DNA of 30,000 bases from NCBI GenBank assembly GCA_037447655.1, contig JBBHKE010001846.1:1-30000 (forward strand), read 5' to 3'. Shown here piece after piece: positions 1 through 9,596 of the stretch (position 1 is its first letter; each line of letters opens with the position of its first letter). The notes beneath the pieces were generated by a model. It saw only the letters and a program-made list of their open reading frames with translations, ran no database searches and was not told the DNA's origin. Position numbers and translations under genes: made by a program. The DNA is from Zygnema cylindricum (taxonomy: Eukaryota; Streptophyta; Zygnematophyceae; Zygnematales; Zygnemataceae).

Positions 1-1346
1 ATAACTTTTAAAATATAACTCCAAATAGCGTGATTCTTTTGCGGACGTCTACCAAATTTAGTACTCTATAATCATAACACCTAAATATCCCTTTATAAAC
101 AAGTTCGATCCGCTATTGCTGTTACAACTAGAGTTTGTCGCCTACCGCGATCTAGCTTGTCGTCTGCCGTATTTCGACCCACTTTCGCGTCCTTTGAGCT
201 CATCTTCAAACTTTATATGAAATCACCTCGCGAGGTGATTTTAAATAAAGTTCCATGAGGTGAGCGAATAGGCAGATGTTGTCGAACGTGTCGAAAGTTT
301 TTGACAATTTTTGTGCGCTTAGTACCAAAAAAAAACCCACTACACGTTTTCAACCTGTACGTGACTTTTTTCCGTGCGCTTTTTTCCGTTCAAGGGCCGT
401 GGAGGGGGTCTCAACCAACGGACGCCATTTCGCAAAAGCGAAGTCCATGAAAGCGCCTCTCTCTCTCTCGCTCCCGCTCCCACTACCACGTCTATTTCAC
501 AATTCTTGCAATAAAAACGTCAACAATGGTATCAAATGAAAGATCTCTAAAAACGTTCTTTTTTAACTATGTTTGGGCGTATTTTGATGGCAAGTAGAGC
601 GAGAAAATACTAAAACAAATTCGGAAAACCATGGCGGAAATTTTAAAATTTGTGACGTCGACGCTGTCATAATTTGAACGTGACCTCAAAATGTCACAAA
701 CCCAAAACATCTACAATGTCATAAGTAGCTAGATGCCTAAAACCGTCGCTATTTTGTAAGCTTCATCAATTGTCGCGAGTTTTGTAGTCTTCTACAACTG
801 TCACAATTTACACCCGCGTTTACATCCGTCAAGATCTAAAGTAACGAATTCATTTCTTTATATACGAATGCTCTGAAAGTAGTACGGAGAATATTTGCTA
901 AAAACGAAGTTATTAAAATTTCGGTAACATGCGAAAGTACCCTTACGGTACATGAACGCAAAAATGGCTCCCACATGAATTAATACTTGTACATGTACGT
1001 TTTTTTCGTGCAATCATACTTCTATTTTTATCTTCCAAATAGAATATAATAATCTCTCAAATTTTGGTTCCCAAAAAGATCGCGCAGGAATTTGCTTTGG
1101 GGGTGGTATTTGTCGACGGAATGGCTCTTAAAACAACAACACTGAAAAAATCAAAAGTTTACATAGGGAAAGTAGAAAAGAAATAAAAAAACACGATAGA
1201 GAAAATAGAAAAAAAATAAAAGGAAAACACACCTAAGGAATATAAAAAAATAGTTTTTCATAAACAAAACATTTAATTCTTTCAAAGTCAAAGTTACTCC
1301 AAACTTGTCAACATGGAAACAAAAAAGTTTTTGGGACACACATAAA
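1..1346. repeat. Left flank: diverged copy of a TIR repeat, non-coding
   Basis: No gene is recognised here; the short ORFs lack family similarity and are interrupted. From about 150 to 940 the sequence resembles, in reverse complement, the interior of the TIR element at 23917-25923 once its solo LTR is removed. Shared landmarks, in order, are a CTCGCGAG palindrome, a GGTAT(G/C)AAATGAAAGAT stretch, ATGGCAAGT, TGTGACGTCGACG, CTACAATGTCA and AAAGTAGTACGGAGAAT. The order is conserved, so the homology is real, but identity is low and indels are common. Positions 940-1346 are AT-rich with nothing I can name. The last five bases, ATAAA at 1342-1346, would be the left target-site base for element A. 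Confidence 0.6.
220..241. repeat. 22-bp perfect palindrome centred on CTCGCGAG
   Basis: The two 11-base halves are exact reverse complements around a central CGCG. A decayed version of the same palindrome lies at 25669-25683, at the matching place of the inverted homologous repeat, so it belongs to that repeat family rather than being a local accident. Confidence 0.85.
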
Positions 1347-1562
1347 TGTAGAAATTAATAATATTTTTAGTATTTTCTAGTTCTGAACTTGTAAAAATAA
1401 ATGCAGAAAAGAAGCAGAGGGAGTCTGCCTCTAACTCCTCCCTTCAACCCCCCACACTTGTCGCAATCACTGAAGGATAAAAAGGGAGCTAGAGCCATGC
1501 CTGCCTATGATGTCCAAAGAGAGACACGCAACAGTTTTAGTAGGGTTACCAAAAAAGTACTT

Positions 1563-1640
1563 GGCGGACCAAGGATTTGATCCTGGTACCTACCTTCCGT
1601 CAAAGTCAATAGTTGTCGTTACCTTTGTCCTATAGTCTAA
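1563..1640 (-). other. tRNA-like block antisense in LTR of element A
   Basis: Read on the minus strand there is a box-A-like TAGGACAAAGG followed, at normal tRNA spacing, by a box-B-like GGATCAAATCC (1573-1583) in a near-complete T-arm hairpin. The acceptor stem does not pair convincingly, so this is a tRNA-like or SINE-like module rather than a functional tRNA gene. Equivalents lie at the same place in the other LTRs. Confidence 0.5.
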
Positions 1641-2071
1641 GAACTGTGCTGAAATATATAGGGCTCGATAGGTATTTCAAGATATAAACATAGACAAATT
1701 CATTTAACAACATGAAAAGATTCTTAGCACATAGATATAGTTTAAGTATAGTACGATTAACGGTACCGCACGAAACAAATACCGCACATTTGTTTCGACG
1801 GCTGGAATTAAAAGTCGGTTATGATCGAACGGCCACAATATCAGTCGAGATCGCAAAATCAGCGTTTTGGGGGTTTTCGGTCATAGCCACTTTAACTGAC
1901 ACGAGGCACCAACTCATAGGCTTGCGCCATCTCTGGAGAATATAAAAACGAATCTGGATATGGCAGGCGTCAACATTTTGGCCATGACGTACGATGGCTG
2001 TAAAGAAAATACTCCGACACCTGTACCTTTCTATAACAATACGAATTTGATTGGTGTCATACTGTAGTAAG

Positions 2072-2915
2072 TGTTGTTTTTAGAAAGCTTTAGTCCTCTC
2101 CATGCCTCAGCTGTGAGGGAGAGAGAGCTATTCATGACTTAAGCTATTTTTGGTTGAGTTCGGTTCAGTGGTTACCAAAATTAGTATGACAGTGAAGTTG
2201 GGAGTTCACGGTTCATTCACACTTGGGACACGCGTCGTCACTTGAGAGAAATGCGTGAGTATGTCCTCCGTGGACGTACGGAAATTCGGCAGGACCATGG
2301 GACTTTGTGAAGTCAGTTCTACGGTGCCAAATCCTCTAATCGGACGGCTGACAGCCGCCGCCAACAAATATTGACGGGGCGTGACTAGATCACTATCGCT
2401 TTACGTTTATCTGAACTTCGGTGTAAATATTTGGTAGAATAGAATTTTGTCTGTAGTGAATTAGTTGTTTAGTGTTGAGAATGTGGTTGATGACATACCT
2501 TCAGTTCACAGGTATACTCATAGTATTTGTTGTGTTAGAATGTTATATGTACGGCTGGAATGCCTCCGTACATCTTAGTGTAGTTTCGGTGTATAGAAGT
2601 AGGACTTAGTGTATTTGATTCATTAGGAACAAATGATATGAAAACTGGACACTCAGTTTTATGTAACTTCATTTCTGCATATCTCACAGATCTATTAGCG
2701 TAATTCATTGAAATTTTGTGTGTGTGTTCCTTTGTATATTATCTACACTGTGGTAAATTTTCAGGACCATTTGATCATTGTTGTGAAAGTTATAGTCTGT
2801 CAAAGTTGCTGTTCAGCCATCGGTATTTGTGGAAGCTTCCTCTTTTGATTTGTTCTACAATGACTACTGCTGCATCTTCTTCATCTTCAGTGCCAGCAGT
2901 TGTCTCAGAACAACA
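2072..2915 (+). mobile_element. Solo LTR of a second copia-like family, nested in LTR A
   Basis: The segment starts TGTTGTT and ends AACAACA, a perfect 7-bp terminal inverted repeat with TG...CA ends. It is flanked by the 5-bp direct repeat GTAAG (2067-2071 and 2916-2920). LTR A sequence resumes on each side, which proves insertion. No internal retroelement domain is present, so it is a solo LTR left by LTR-LTR recombination. Near its 3' end an ATG (about 2860) opens a short Ser/Ala-rich reading frame that runs to the LTR end, resembling a gag start located inside the LTR as in elements A and C. Confidence 0.9.
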
Positions 2916-3123
2916 GTAAGAGTGGGTTTGGATAGGGGTCTAGGACTTAGAAAAATTGGTAAGTAGCCTCCTCTCTCCGAGAGTGCTTCTGGGGAGTCTT
3001 GTCTTCATAAAGGTGAAGCTAATCAGAGTTTTTGTCTGCTAAGGTGGCAGTTATTATTGTTGAAACACAAACGGGTCATGGTTATCCTAGGGGCTTCCTG
3101 TGAGCTGCTCATTTTGAGGACCT

Positions 3124-4050
3124 ATGGAGGTCTCAGAATTGCAGGTTATGGGCCCACCCTCTTGCGCCCAACTATAATTGAATTGGCTTCATATACTGGG
3201 AGAGTATAATGGCCGCAGCTCTATGTGAGAAAAGGTTTTGGGGAATAGTGAGTTGACCGGTGAGGCGTCTATCCGGTCTAGGCTTCCCTCCAAGGTTCGG
3301 AGGAAGAAAATTCACTAGAGATGCAGATCTATCTCCAACGGAGGAGACAAAGAAAAAGGAGGTGGTGGACAATCACACCTATAGCAACCGGTTCAGCATT
3401 TATGTCACCTATTGCGAGGAACGAGGAGAATGATATTGATACCTAGGACTATAATAATATGGCGGCAAAGCACTTCATCCTCCGCCATGTTACTCAAGGA
3501 CATTTATCTCCCCATTTGCAATAAGAAAGAGCATCCAATCTATGGGTGGCTCTCATAGAGATGTATCAAAGTGGTACAATTCAACAACAACAATTGGCTG
3601 ATAAAAAAATAAATGCATATGTATACAAAGGGGGGAAGATGCTGGATTTTTGTAACGAACTCGCAACACTTTTCATGGAGCTACAGAGCGCTGAAAAAGT
3701 AGAAATTGAAAAAGAAAAGGTTAATCGCTTCCTCATAAAGTTACCAGATGAGTACAACAATATAACCAACCGTGTGCAGGACTTATTGGACTCAAAGTGG
3801 ATATGGAATTCAGTGGTAGAGATGATTCCCGTTTGAGAGAATTCTATAGAGATCCGAAAGGGAGGAAAGAGTGGGTAAGCCTTGTCAGCCGGGACCGATT
3901 GGAGGAAAAAGGATTCCAAAAAACTTGTCGTAAACTACTGAGGGGGGTGGCAGAAAAACGAGTCTGATGAGTCTGGACCGAGGGCTCCCAAGAGGTTGTG
4001 TGAATTTTATAAGAAACCATGGCACTATATGGTTGAATGCTCTAAGCTAA
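3124..4050 (+). pseudogene. Ty1/copia gag, element A, broken
   Basis: Translation in shifting frames gives remnants of the copia Gag. An N-terminal RFWGIVS-like segment lies near 3230. The best-preserved part is 3546-3836, a UBN2-type Gag region with AYVYKGGKMLDFCN and KLPDEYNN. A decayed CCHC zinc knuckle follows at 3998-4040, in which the second Cys is Tyr and the Gly before His is Trp. Stop codons and frame changes interrupt it, so no full Gag can be made. The closest relatives in the window are the intact Gag of element C and the broken Gag of B. Gag would form the virus-like particle and bind RNA through the knuckle. Confidence 0.85.
3144..3158 (+). promoter_or_regulatory. Primer binding site of element A, matching tRNA-iMet anticodon arm
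   Basis: The 15 bases GGTTATGGGCCCACC directly follow the LTR end. They are complementary to the anticodon stem-loop of plant initiator tRNA-Met as I recall its sequence, not to its 3' CCA end. That implies priming by a tRNA fragment (half-tRNA), as established for Drosophila copia. The same 15 bases occur in element C, and a mutated form in B. Confidence 0.75.
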
Positions 4051-4198
4051 CCGAACTTTGGTTAAAAGAGGGGCTGATCGGTGGATCTTTGAGAGGAAAG
4101 AATACGGCTCTTATGACGTAGGTACATGAGGAGGAAAACGATGACGGGGACCATGAGCTCTTAACGGATAAGGAGTCAAGAGACGAAGACCGAGGTCG

Positions 4199-4560
4199 AA
4201 ATTCCACGAAAGCAAAAATGTGCCTTTGAAGAATTAAAAGGTGAAGGAGGCTGGATTGTGGATTCAGGTGCCTCCATGCTCATGTGTAAAGACAAACACA
4301 TGATCACTAAGATGAGAAAGATTCCTACTGTAGAGATAAAGTATGGGGATGGGAGGGTAGTCACTACTACTTTGGAAGGATTAGTAGATCTAAAAGTTTC
4401 AGTGGAGGGAAAGACATCCATATTTACATTCTCATATGTGTTGTTTATCCTTTAGTTAAACAAAAACCTCATCTCAACGTCTTTATTAGATGATAAGGGT
4501 TTTGAGACTAGCACTATGAAGGGAACCTTCCCTGCTAGCTTTGAGGACGAAGTTAATTTC
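4199..4560 (+). pseudogene. Ty1/copia aspartic protease, element A, partial
   Basis: The open stretch 4258-4455 includes GWIVDSGASMLMC, with the catalytic Asp of copia-type proteases in the DSGAS motif at 4261-4275, followed by the GDGRVV flap-like region and a SYVLFIL strand. A TAG at 4453-4455 replaces the expected continuation, but the next codons still read as protease (NKNLISTSLLDDKGF). After about 4560 the sequence jumps to the end of reverse transcriptase; the whole integrase and most of RT are missing. The protease would cut the Gag-Pol polyprotein; here it is inactive debris. Its second half is duplicated at 8470. Confidence 0.8.
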
Positions 4561-5465
4561 ACCACTGAAAGATATGGGAGAAGCAAGGTATATTTTAGGA
4601 TTTAAGGTAGAGAGAGACTGAGATAGAAAAATAATCAGATTAACTCAGAACGAAGCCATTGGAAAAATGTTAGAAAGATTCCAAATGAACAAAAGTAATA
4701 GTTGTACCACTCTTATATAACTAAAGAAGGAAAGTGAGGGGAGTGTGGACGAGGGAGTTATAATCTTGGATGATGAGTTAGGCTTTGAAGAGAAGAGATT
4801 TATGAAGTCAATTTGTTTTAGACAAGTAGTGTGCTATGAATTGTACACGGCCAGATATAGCCACAACTGTAGGAGTACTAAATAGGATTCTGAATGCTCC
4901 CATTAAGAAAGATTGGGAGGCAGCTGAGAGAGTCTTTAGATATCTCATAGGGACTAGAAATCTATGGCTGCATTTGGGTGGGAACAATAATAACATCACC
5001 ACTTAGAGTGATGCCAGTTATGGGGATGCTTATATAAGGAGATGCAATTCAAGGTAGGTATTCTATGTGGGTGATGGGGCTTGCTGCTGGAGCAGTAAGC
5101 AGCAAAAGGTCATTGCTCACTCCACCATGGAGGCTGAGTACATGGCGTCTTGCCCTGCTATAAATGAATTAATGTGGGTGAAGTCCTTGCTTGGTGAGCT
5201 TGGTCATCTTACGAGTGGTGTCCATAAAATATTTTGTGAGAATTAGGCAGCCCTTGACATTGTTGCCAATCGTAAACACCACTTTAAATCCAAACATGTA
5301 GACATTAGACTTAGCTTTGTTAGGGAGAAGGTAGAAAACAAGATAATCAGTTTAGAGTTTAGACTAGATAGGGAAATGGTGCCAGATATGATGACCAAAC
5401 CCGTGCCTTCCCCTAAACTAATTTTCTCTCGAGAAAACTACGGTCTTAAATTGAATAATGAGTAG
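4561..5465 (+). pseudogene. Ty1/copia RT C-terminus and RNase H, element A, first copy
   Basis: Fragments in several frames match the copia RT end and RNase H: YILGF, MLERFQMNKS, VIILDDEL, then WSDASYGD-like, STMEAEYMAS (about 5121-5150) and SKHVDIRL. Many in-frame stops and shifts make it a pseudogene. It lies directly downstream of the truncated protease, so A is an internally deleted element lacking integrase and most of RT. The whole block recurs at 8682-9586 and is nearly identical there; I noticed only two single-base length differences. Confidence 0.8.
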
Positions 5466-5475
5466 AAAAGGAAGA
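5461..5475 (+). other. Left half of element A polypurine tract
   Basis: The purine run AGAAAAGGAAGA follows the RNase H stop codon and ends where the minus-strand solo LTR begins. In the second copy (9581-9596) the LTR is followed by CAAGAGAG and then a plus LTR (10808). Removing the LTR restores one purine tract directly in front of the 3' LTR. Confidence 0.6.
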
Positions 5476-5956
5476 TGAAATTCTATGGGCTCCATTGCCA
5501 CACAAAATTTGCAGATCCAAAGAACCTAATCTAGATAGTGTCGAATCCAAGTTTATATAAACCCAAATGATTGACCCCTTGACAATCAGAACCCCATTAC
5601 AGCTTCACCCTTGTAAAATAAGACTTTCTGTGTGCTTAGTTCCACCACTGAATGCAAAGTTAGAATATGAGATTATGACACATTCACCCACTTTGACTTT
5701 CCCTTAAAAATGCAGCCACCCTGGCAGGCAATTACTCTGACCAACTACACCCCTGTGTAGCCTGGACTCCCCTGATTCCGTAGCAAAAAGAATCACTGAA
5801 ATTGCTCACCCGAGCATTAAGTTATCAATGGTCAAAGATGACCTATTTGTACAGATACTCTCTGGGAGAGAGGCTGAAACCCAAAAAAAATTCTAAGTCC
5901 TAATTTACCTCTCTAAGCATTCTACAAGTGTACCTATCCAATCAAGAGACTGTAAG

Positions 5957-5993
5957 GTACAAGAAGGTACAGGTACCGGTGTACTTCTTGTAC
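5957..5993. repeat. LTR hairpin with GTAC ends
   Basis: Arms of about 14 bp (GTACAAGAAG... and ...CTTCTTGTAC) enclose an 8-base GGTACCGG-like centre. Equivalent hairpins with different but still paired arms occur at 10078-10114, 18691-18727, 19106-19142, 19915-19951 and 24885-24921. Confidence 0.8.
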
Positions 5994-6285
5994 GGCCATA
6001 GTACGGCATGGTCGCTCCGCTGACGCGTGTCAGTTCCTGAACCGAAGTTGCTCCCTCCGCGATACCCGCTGTCCAATCACCCTTCGCCACGTGTCATTCA
6101 CCGACATACGCTCAGCAAACGGCCAAATGTCCCCTCCGGTGCGTCGGCTCCACCGTGAGCCGTCGGATCTTAAAACCGCATCTAATCGCGTCCGTTAAAT
6201 CCAATGCCGTTTCGTTTCATATATATTGAGTATGTAGATTAGTACCAAGTTTAAATACGTTTCGATCTACGTTAGTTCATTGTTT

Positions 6286-6356
6286 CGTTAACGCCTAAGT
6301 GGATAAGACGTACAACTAACTCATCAATTGTAGATCCTGGTTCAATTCTTCATAAT
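6286..6356 (+). other. tRNA-like block 1 in solo LTR (antisense to LTR)
   Basis: A box-A-like GCCTAAGTGGATAAGACG is followed by a box B (GGTTCAATTCT, 6339-6349) at tRNA spacing. In copy 2 (10407-10477) the anticodon arm forms an ACAACT/AGTTGT stem and box B reads GGTTCAAATCT. The acceptor stem is not evident. It is more likely tRNA-derived than a working tRNA gene. Confidence 0.45.
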
Positions 6357-6454
6357 GGCGGTATTTTGGTAGACAGCCTTCTATTATTATATCTTAGTGT
6401 GTACTGTAAATACGTAATTAAATACCGGACCAGAAATGTTCAACGTTTCAACGA

Positions 6455-6530
6455 TACTTAAGGGTTAGGTGCAAGGCTAACCGTACGACTTGTACAGTGA
6501 GAGACCTTGGTTCAAATCTGGTTAGGTTCA
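6455..6530 (+). other. tRNA-like block 2 in solo LTR (antisense to LTR)
   Basis: A GGGTTAGGTGCAAGG region resembling box A and a GGTTCAAATCT box B (6509-6519) are separated by a GTAC...GTAC mini-stem. This sits at the same relative place as the blocks in the plus-strand LTRs. In copy 2 (about 10577-10651) box B has decayed. Confidence 0.45.
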
Positions 6531-6729
6531 ATATTTTATTCATCTTTATTTCTGACTATGGCGGCAGCCATGGCTATCTCTGTCTTCCAGTGACTGCGAC
6601 AAGTATGGATGACTTTTGAAGACCATCTAGCAAACACATAGAATAAATTCAGACCTAGAAAATACCCAATTTTAACAAGACGACATCCCACCCTTCCACA
6701 AAACTTATTGGTACCGAACTGCCCTACGC

Positions 6730-7272
6730 CGACAACTCTAGATTTTGCCAAAACCCTGCAAGGGAACCTGGAAAAGGCGGCAAAGGCGCTCTAGCTGGCA
6801 TAGGATCGTCAAAAGTCGCAAGCCGACGCTCACCTGAAGGAAACCGTTTTCAGCGTGGGTGATAAGGATCACCTTAATATGGCAAACCTCTCCTTACCGG
6901 GTGCCATCTCTAAGAAATTGGCACCGAAATTCACGCGCCCATTCATAGTTTTGTCACGTTTGAGTGAGGTGGCTTATTAGTTGGATTTTGTAAAGGATTG
7001 CTATATCCACAATATCTTCCATGTTTACCTTCTTAAACGATTTCGCGACCCTGATTCGATGTTTCCTCATCGACGGTTGAATACTACTTTACCACCCGTT
7101 CGAAGTACCTCAGACGAGTATGGGGTGGAAGAGATCCTTCAGTGGCGACGCTCTCGAAATTCCAACTCCAGCCACTATTTGGTGTGTTGGAAGGGCTACG
7201 GAGCGGGGGACGACTCTTAGGTTGACGAGGGAGATTTGCATTCCCCTGAGTTATTGCGCCGGTTTTAGAAGA
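6730..7272 (+). pseudogene. Ty3/gypsy chromovirus pol C-terminus with chromodomain
   Basis: From about 6840 the plus strand reads as the end of a gypsy integrase (ETVFSVGDK, then KLAPKFTRPF). It continues through HNIFHVYLLKRF, the usual motif before the tail, into a chromodomain: YGVEEILQWRR, then HYLVCWKGY, then SPELLRRF near the end. In chromoviruses this domain targets integration to modified histones. Stops at 6978-6980 and after GDDS (7218-7220) break it, and everything upstream (RT, RNase H, integrase core) is absent. It abuts the end of the solo LTR at 6677. It is the only Ty3/gypsy material seen in the window apart from the gag at 7764. Confidence 0.85.
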
Positions 7273-7763
7273 GTCAGGACACTCGGCTTCACCTGAGGGG
7301 CAATCGCGGCGGCCACTGTAAAAGAGCGAATCGCAATGTCGCAACCATCGCAATTATATTGGGGACGCGGCGAAGAAACGCAGCGACGATATTACCGCAC
7401 CGCAGCGCTATAGTGGCGCAGCCACCGCAGCGCATCACGGTTACGGTGCCGTCAGAGAAACGCAACGCCACCGCTGCGATGACATAAAAGCGCAATGGCG
7501 CGATTGTGTTTCACCACATCGGTGACAACGAACCCTCGGTTTCGCCGCAGCAGCGCAGTTTTATAAATGTTGGACGATGCGATACCCTCGCACGCTGTGA
7601 CGCTTTGCAGAGTCTAAACGTGAAACCCTCAACCCTCTTTGATAAAGCCGCCATCCGCCCTCGCGACCAGCCTAGTCTAGGCAGATTAGAGAGTGCTTCA
7701 CTCCGCACAGCCAACTTACCTTCGCTTCTACAATTACCTAAATTGTCCTACACGACAGCATCC
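7273..7763 (+). mobile_element. Probable Ty3/gypsy LTR and leader
   Basis: This stretch lies between a gypsy pol end and a gypsy gag start, the position of an LTR shared by two tandem copies. Purines GAGGGG precede it near 7298. It is rich in GCAGCG/CGCAGC words and holds a TATA-like TTTATAAATG near 7560. I could not identify exact LTR ends or a PBS, so the boundaries are inferred. Confidence 0.4.
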
Positions 7764-8469
7764 ATGGCATCGTCATCCTCCCCACCACCAAAGAGGAGGA
7801 GACTAGTACGTGTGGGGCAAGGAGATGTGCCCCGTTCCGATAGACTGTTAGTGGCGCTGGAGGCCATGGTAGAGGCAGACCGGAAGAGGGAGGTAAAGCG
7901 CAGCCGGAACCGGAAGAAACAGCTAGTAGCAAGGCAGGGCCGGCCAAGACCCGTGGAGGGGAGGAACCGGAAAATTCACATGACCCTGAATACCCCCCAC
8001 TCCAAGAGGGAGATCAAGATGATGAGGAAGACCATGAGCTCTCGGACGCGGAGGAACCGCAACAGGAACCAACACCTCCGCATATTGAGGAGAGCGCCTT
8101 GAATTTGGAGGTGATGGGGGACCCCAACAAAGAGAGTACCGCAGACGAGCAGTCATCTGAAAGCGCAGAAAAGAAGGCAAAAGCACAGTACCCCAGCGGT
8201 AACGATGTGTTCCTCTTTCGAGGAGATCAAGGGGACACAGACGAAGAGAGTGAAAAGGGAGAAGAAATCCCCGATTACCTCTTTCCACTCCCTGTCGACA
8301 CACGGCATCCGGATCTCACCTTCAGCCTCGCGAAGCGCTTTTATTGGGATCCAGCGGAGTGGCCCGAGGAATGGCGTACCAGAAAGCCTAGGGATCCTAT
8401 CATTATCCCCGCCAACGTACCGTCACACCCGGCTTGGAATTTTATGAGGACAAAGGACCTCGGGAACAT
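7764..8469 (+). pseudogene. Ty3/gypsy gag N-terminal part, frameshifted
   Basis: The ATG at 7764 opens MASSSSPPPKRRRLVRVGQ. About 40 codons on, near 7880, the reading moves to another frame (EEGGKAQPEPEE), which then stays open through a very acidic linker (DQDDEEDHELSDAEE) to 8479. A segment with DVFLFRG, DYLFPLP and FYWDPAEWPEEW follows. Acidic N-terminal linkers are common in plant gypsy Gag, and the place just after the putative LTR supports this. I recognise no capsid or zinc-knuckle motif, because the element is cut at 8470 where copia DNA resumes. The identification rests on context as much as sequence. Confidence 0.55.
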
Positions 8470-9596
8470 GGGAGGGTAGTCACTACTACTTTGGAAGGAT
8501 TAGTAGATCTAAAAGTTTCAGTGGAGGGAAAGACATCCATATTTACATTCTCATATGTGTTGTTTATCCTTTAGTTAAACAAAAACCTCATCTCAACGTC
8601 TTTATTAGATGATAAGGGTTTTGAGACTAGCACTATGAAGGGAACCTTCCCTGCTAGCTTTGAGGACGAAGTTAATTTCACCACTGAAAGATATGGGAGA
8701 AGCAAGGTATATTTTAGGATTTAAGGTAGAGAGAGACTGAGATAGAAAAAATAATCAGATTAACTCAGAACGAAGCCATTGGAAAAATGTTAGAAAGATT
8801 CCAAATGAACAAAAAGTAATAGTTGTACCACTCTTATATAACTAAAGAAGGAAAGTGAGGGGAGTGTGGACGAGGGAGTTATAATCTTGGATGATGAGTT
8901 AGGCTTTGAAGAGAAGAGATTTATGAAGTCAATTTGTTTTAGACAAGTAGTGTGCTATGAATTGTACACGGCCAGATATAGCCACAACTGTAGGAGTACT
9001 AAATAGGATTCTGAATGCTCCCATTAAGAAAGATTGGGAGGCAGCTGAGAGAGTCTTTAGATATCTCATAGGGACTAGAAATCTATGGCTGCATTTGGGT
9101 GGGAACAATAATAACATCACCACTTAGAGTGATGCCAGTTATGGGGATGCTTATATAAGGAGATGCAATTCAAGGTAGGTATTCTATGTGGGTGATGGGG
9201 CTTGCTGCTGGAGCAGTAAGCAGCAAAAGGTCATTGCTCACTCCACCATGGAGGCTGAGTACATGGCGTCTTGCCCTGCTATAAATGAATTAATGTGGGT
9301 GAAGTCCTTGCTTGGTGAGCTTGGTCATCTTACGAGTGGTGTCCATAAAATATTTTGTGAGAATTAGGCAGCCCTTGACATTGTTGCCAATCGTAAACAC
9401 CACTTTAAATCCAAACATGTAGACATTAGACTTAGCTTTGTTAGGGAGAAGGTAGAAAACAAGATAATCAGTTTAGAGTTTAGACTAGATAGGGAAATGG
9501 TGCCAGATATGATGACCAAACCCGTGCCTTCCCCTAAACTAATTTTCTCTCGAGAAAACTACGGTCTTAAATTGAATAATGAGTAGAAAAGGAAGA
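8470..9596 (+). pseudogene. Second copy of element A: protease tail, RT end, RNase H, PPT
   Basis: This repeats 4351-5475 at an offset of 4119 to 4121 bp; two single-base A-run differences (near 8750 and 8815) account for the change. All stops and frame breaks of the first copy are shared, so both had decayed before the duplication. The left junction, within ATGGGAGGGTAG, has microhomology between the gypsy gag and the protease sequence. It adds no new coding capacity. Confidence 0.85.

Larger units (their letters stand above)
1347..3143 (+). mobile_element. 5' LTR of Ty1/copia element A (interrupted)
   Basis: It begins TGTAGAAATT and ends AATTGCA directly before the primer binding site. It aligns from end to end with the solo LTR at 24217-25257, which fixes both boundaries. 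Its 1797 bp include an 844-bp foreign solo LTR plus a 5-bp duplication, leaving about 950 bp of true LTR. It carries an antisense tRNA-like block near 1563-1640 and a decayed GTAC hairpin near 2005-2040. Just before its 3' end lies an ATG (about 3124) followed by codons matching the gag start of element C. The LTR is clearly decayed relative to the other copies. Confidence 0.85.
5476..6677 (-). mobile_element. Solo LTR (-), copy 1, recombinant 5' part
   Basis: On the minus strand it begins TGTTAAAATTGGG at 6677 and ends GAATTTCA at 5476, and it matches the LTRs of elements B and C along its length, including the LTR-internal ATG before the end. It holds the GTAC hairpin (5957-5993), a TATATATTG stretch near 6222 and two tRNA-like blocks. 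The left flank is GAAGA; in copy 2 the right flank is CAAGA, a 4/5 match to a 5-bp target duplication. Here the right flank is instead gypsy DNA. Positions 5476-6239 are nearly identical to copy 2, but 6240-6677 differ at roughly 8 percent of sites. Confidence 0.8.

Noticed and set aside
4808-5002. 64-codon and 61-codon minus frames identical at 4808/8929 and 5905/10026
   Set aside because: Their exact repetition comes from the segmental duplication, and they are antisense shadows of RNase H and LTR sequence.
6286-6356. Functional tRNA gene
   Set aside because: Box A and B and parts of the arms are present, but no 7-bp acceptor stem was found and the copies are decayed, so only a tRNA-like block is claimed.
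7506-8102. 198-codon frame read as one protein
   Set aside because: Only the first about 40 codons after the ATG at 7764 look real. The rest is Arg-rich noise, while another frame holds the acidic linker that continues to 8479.
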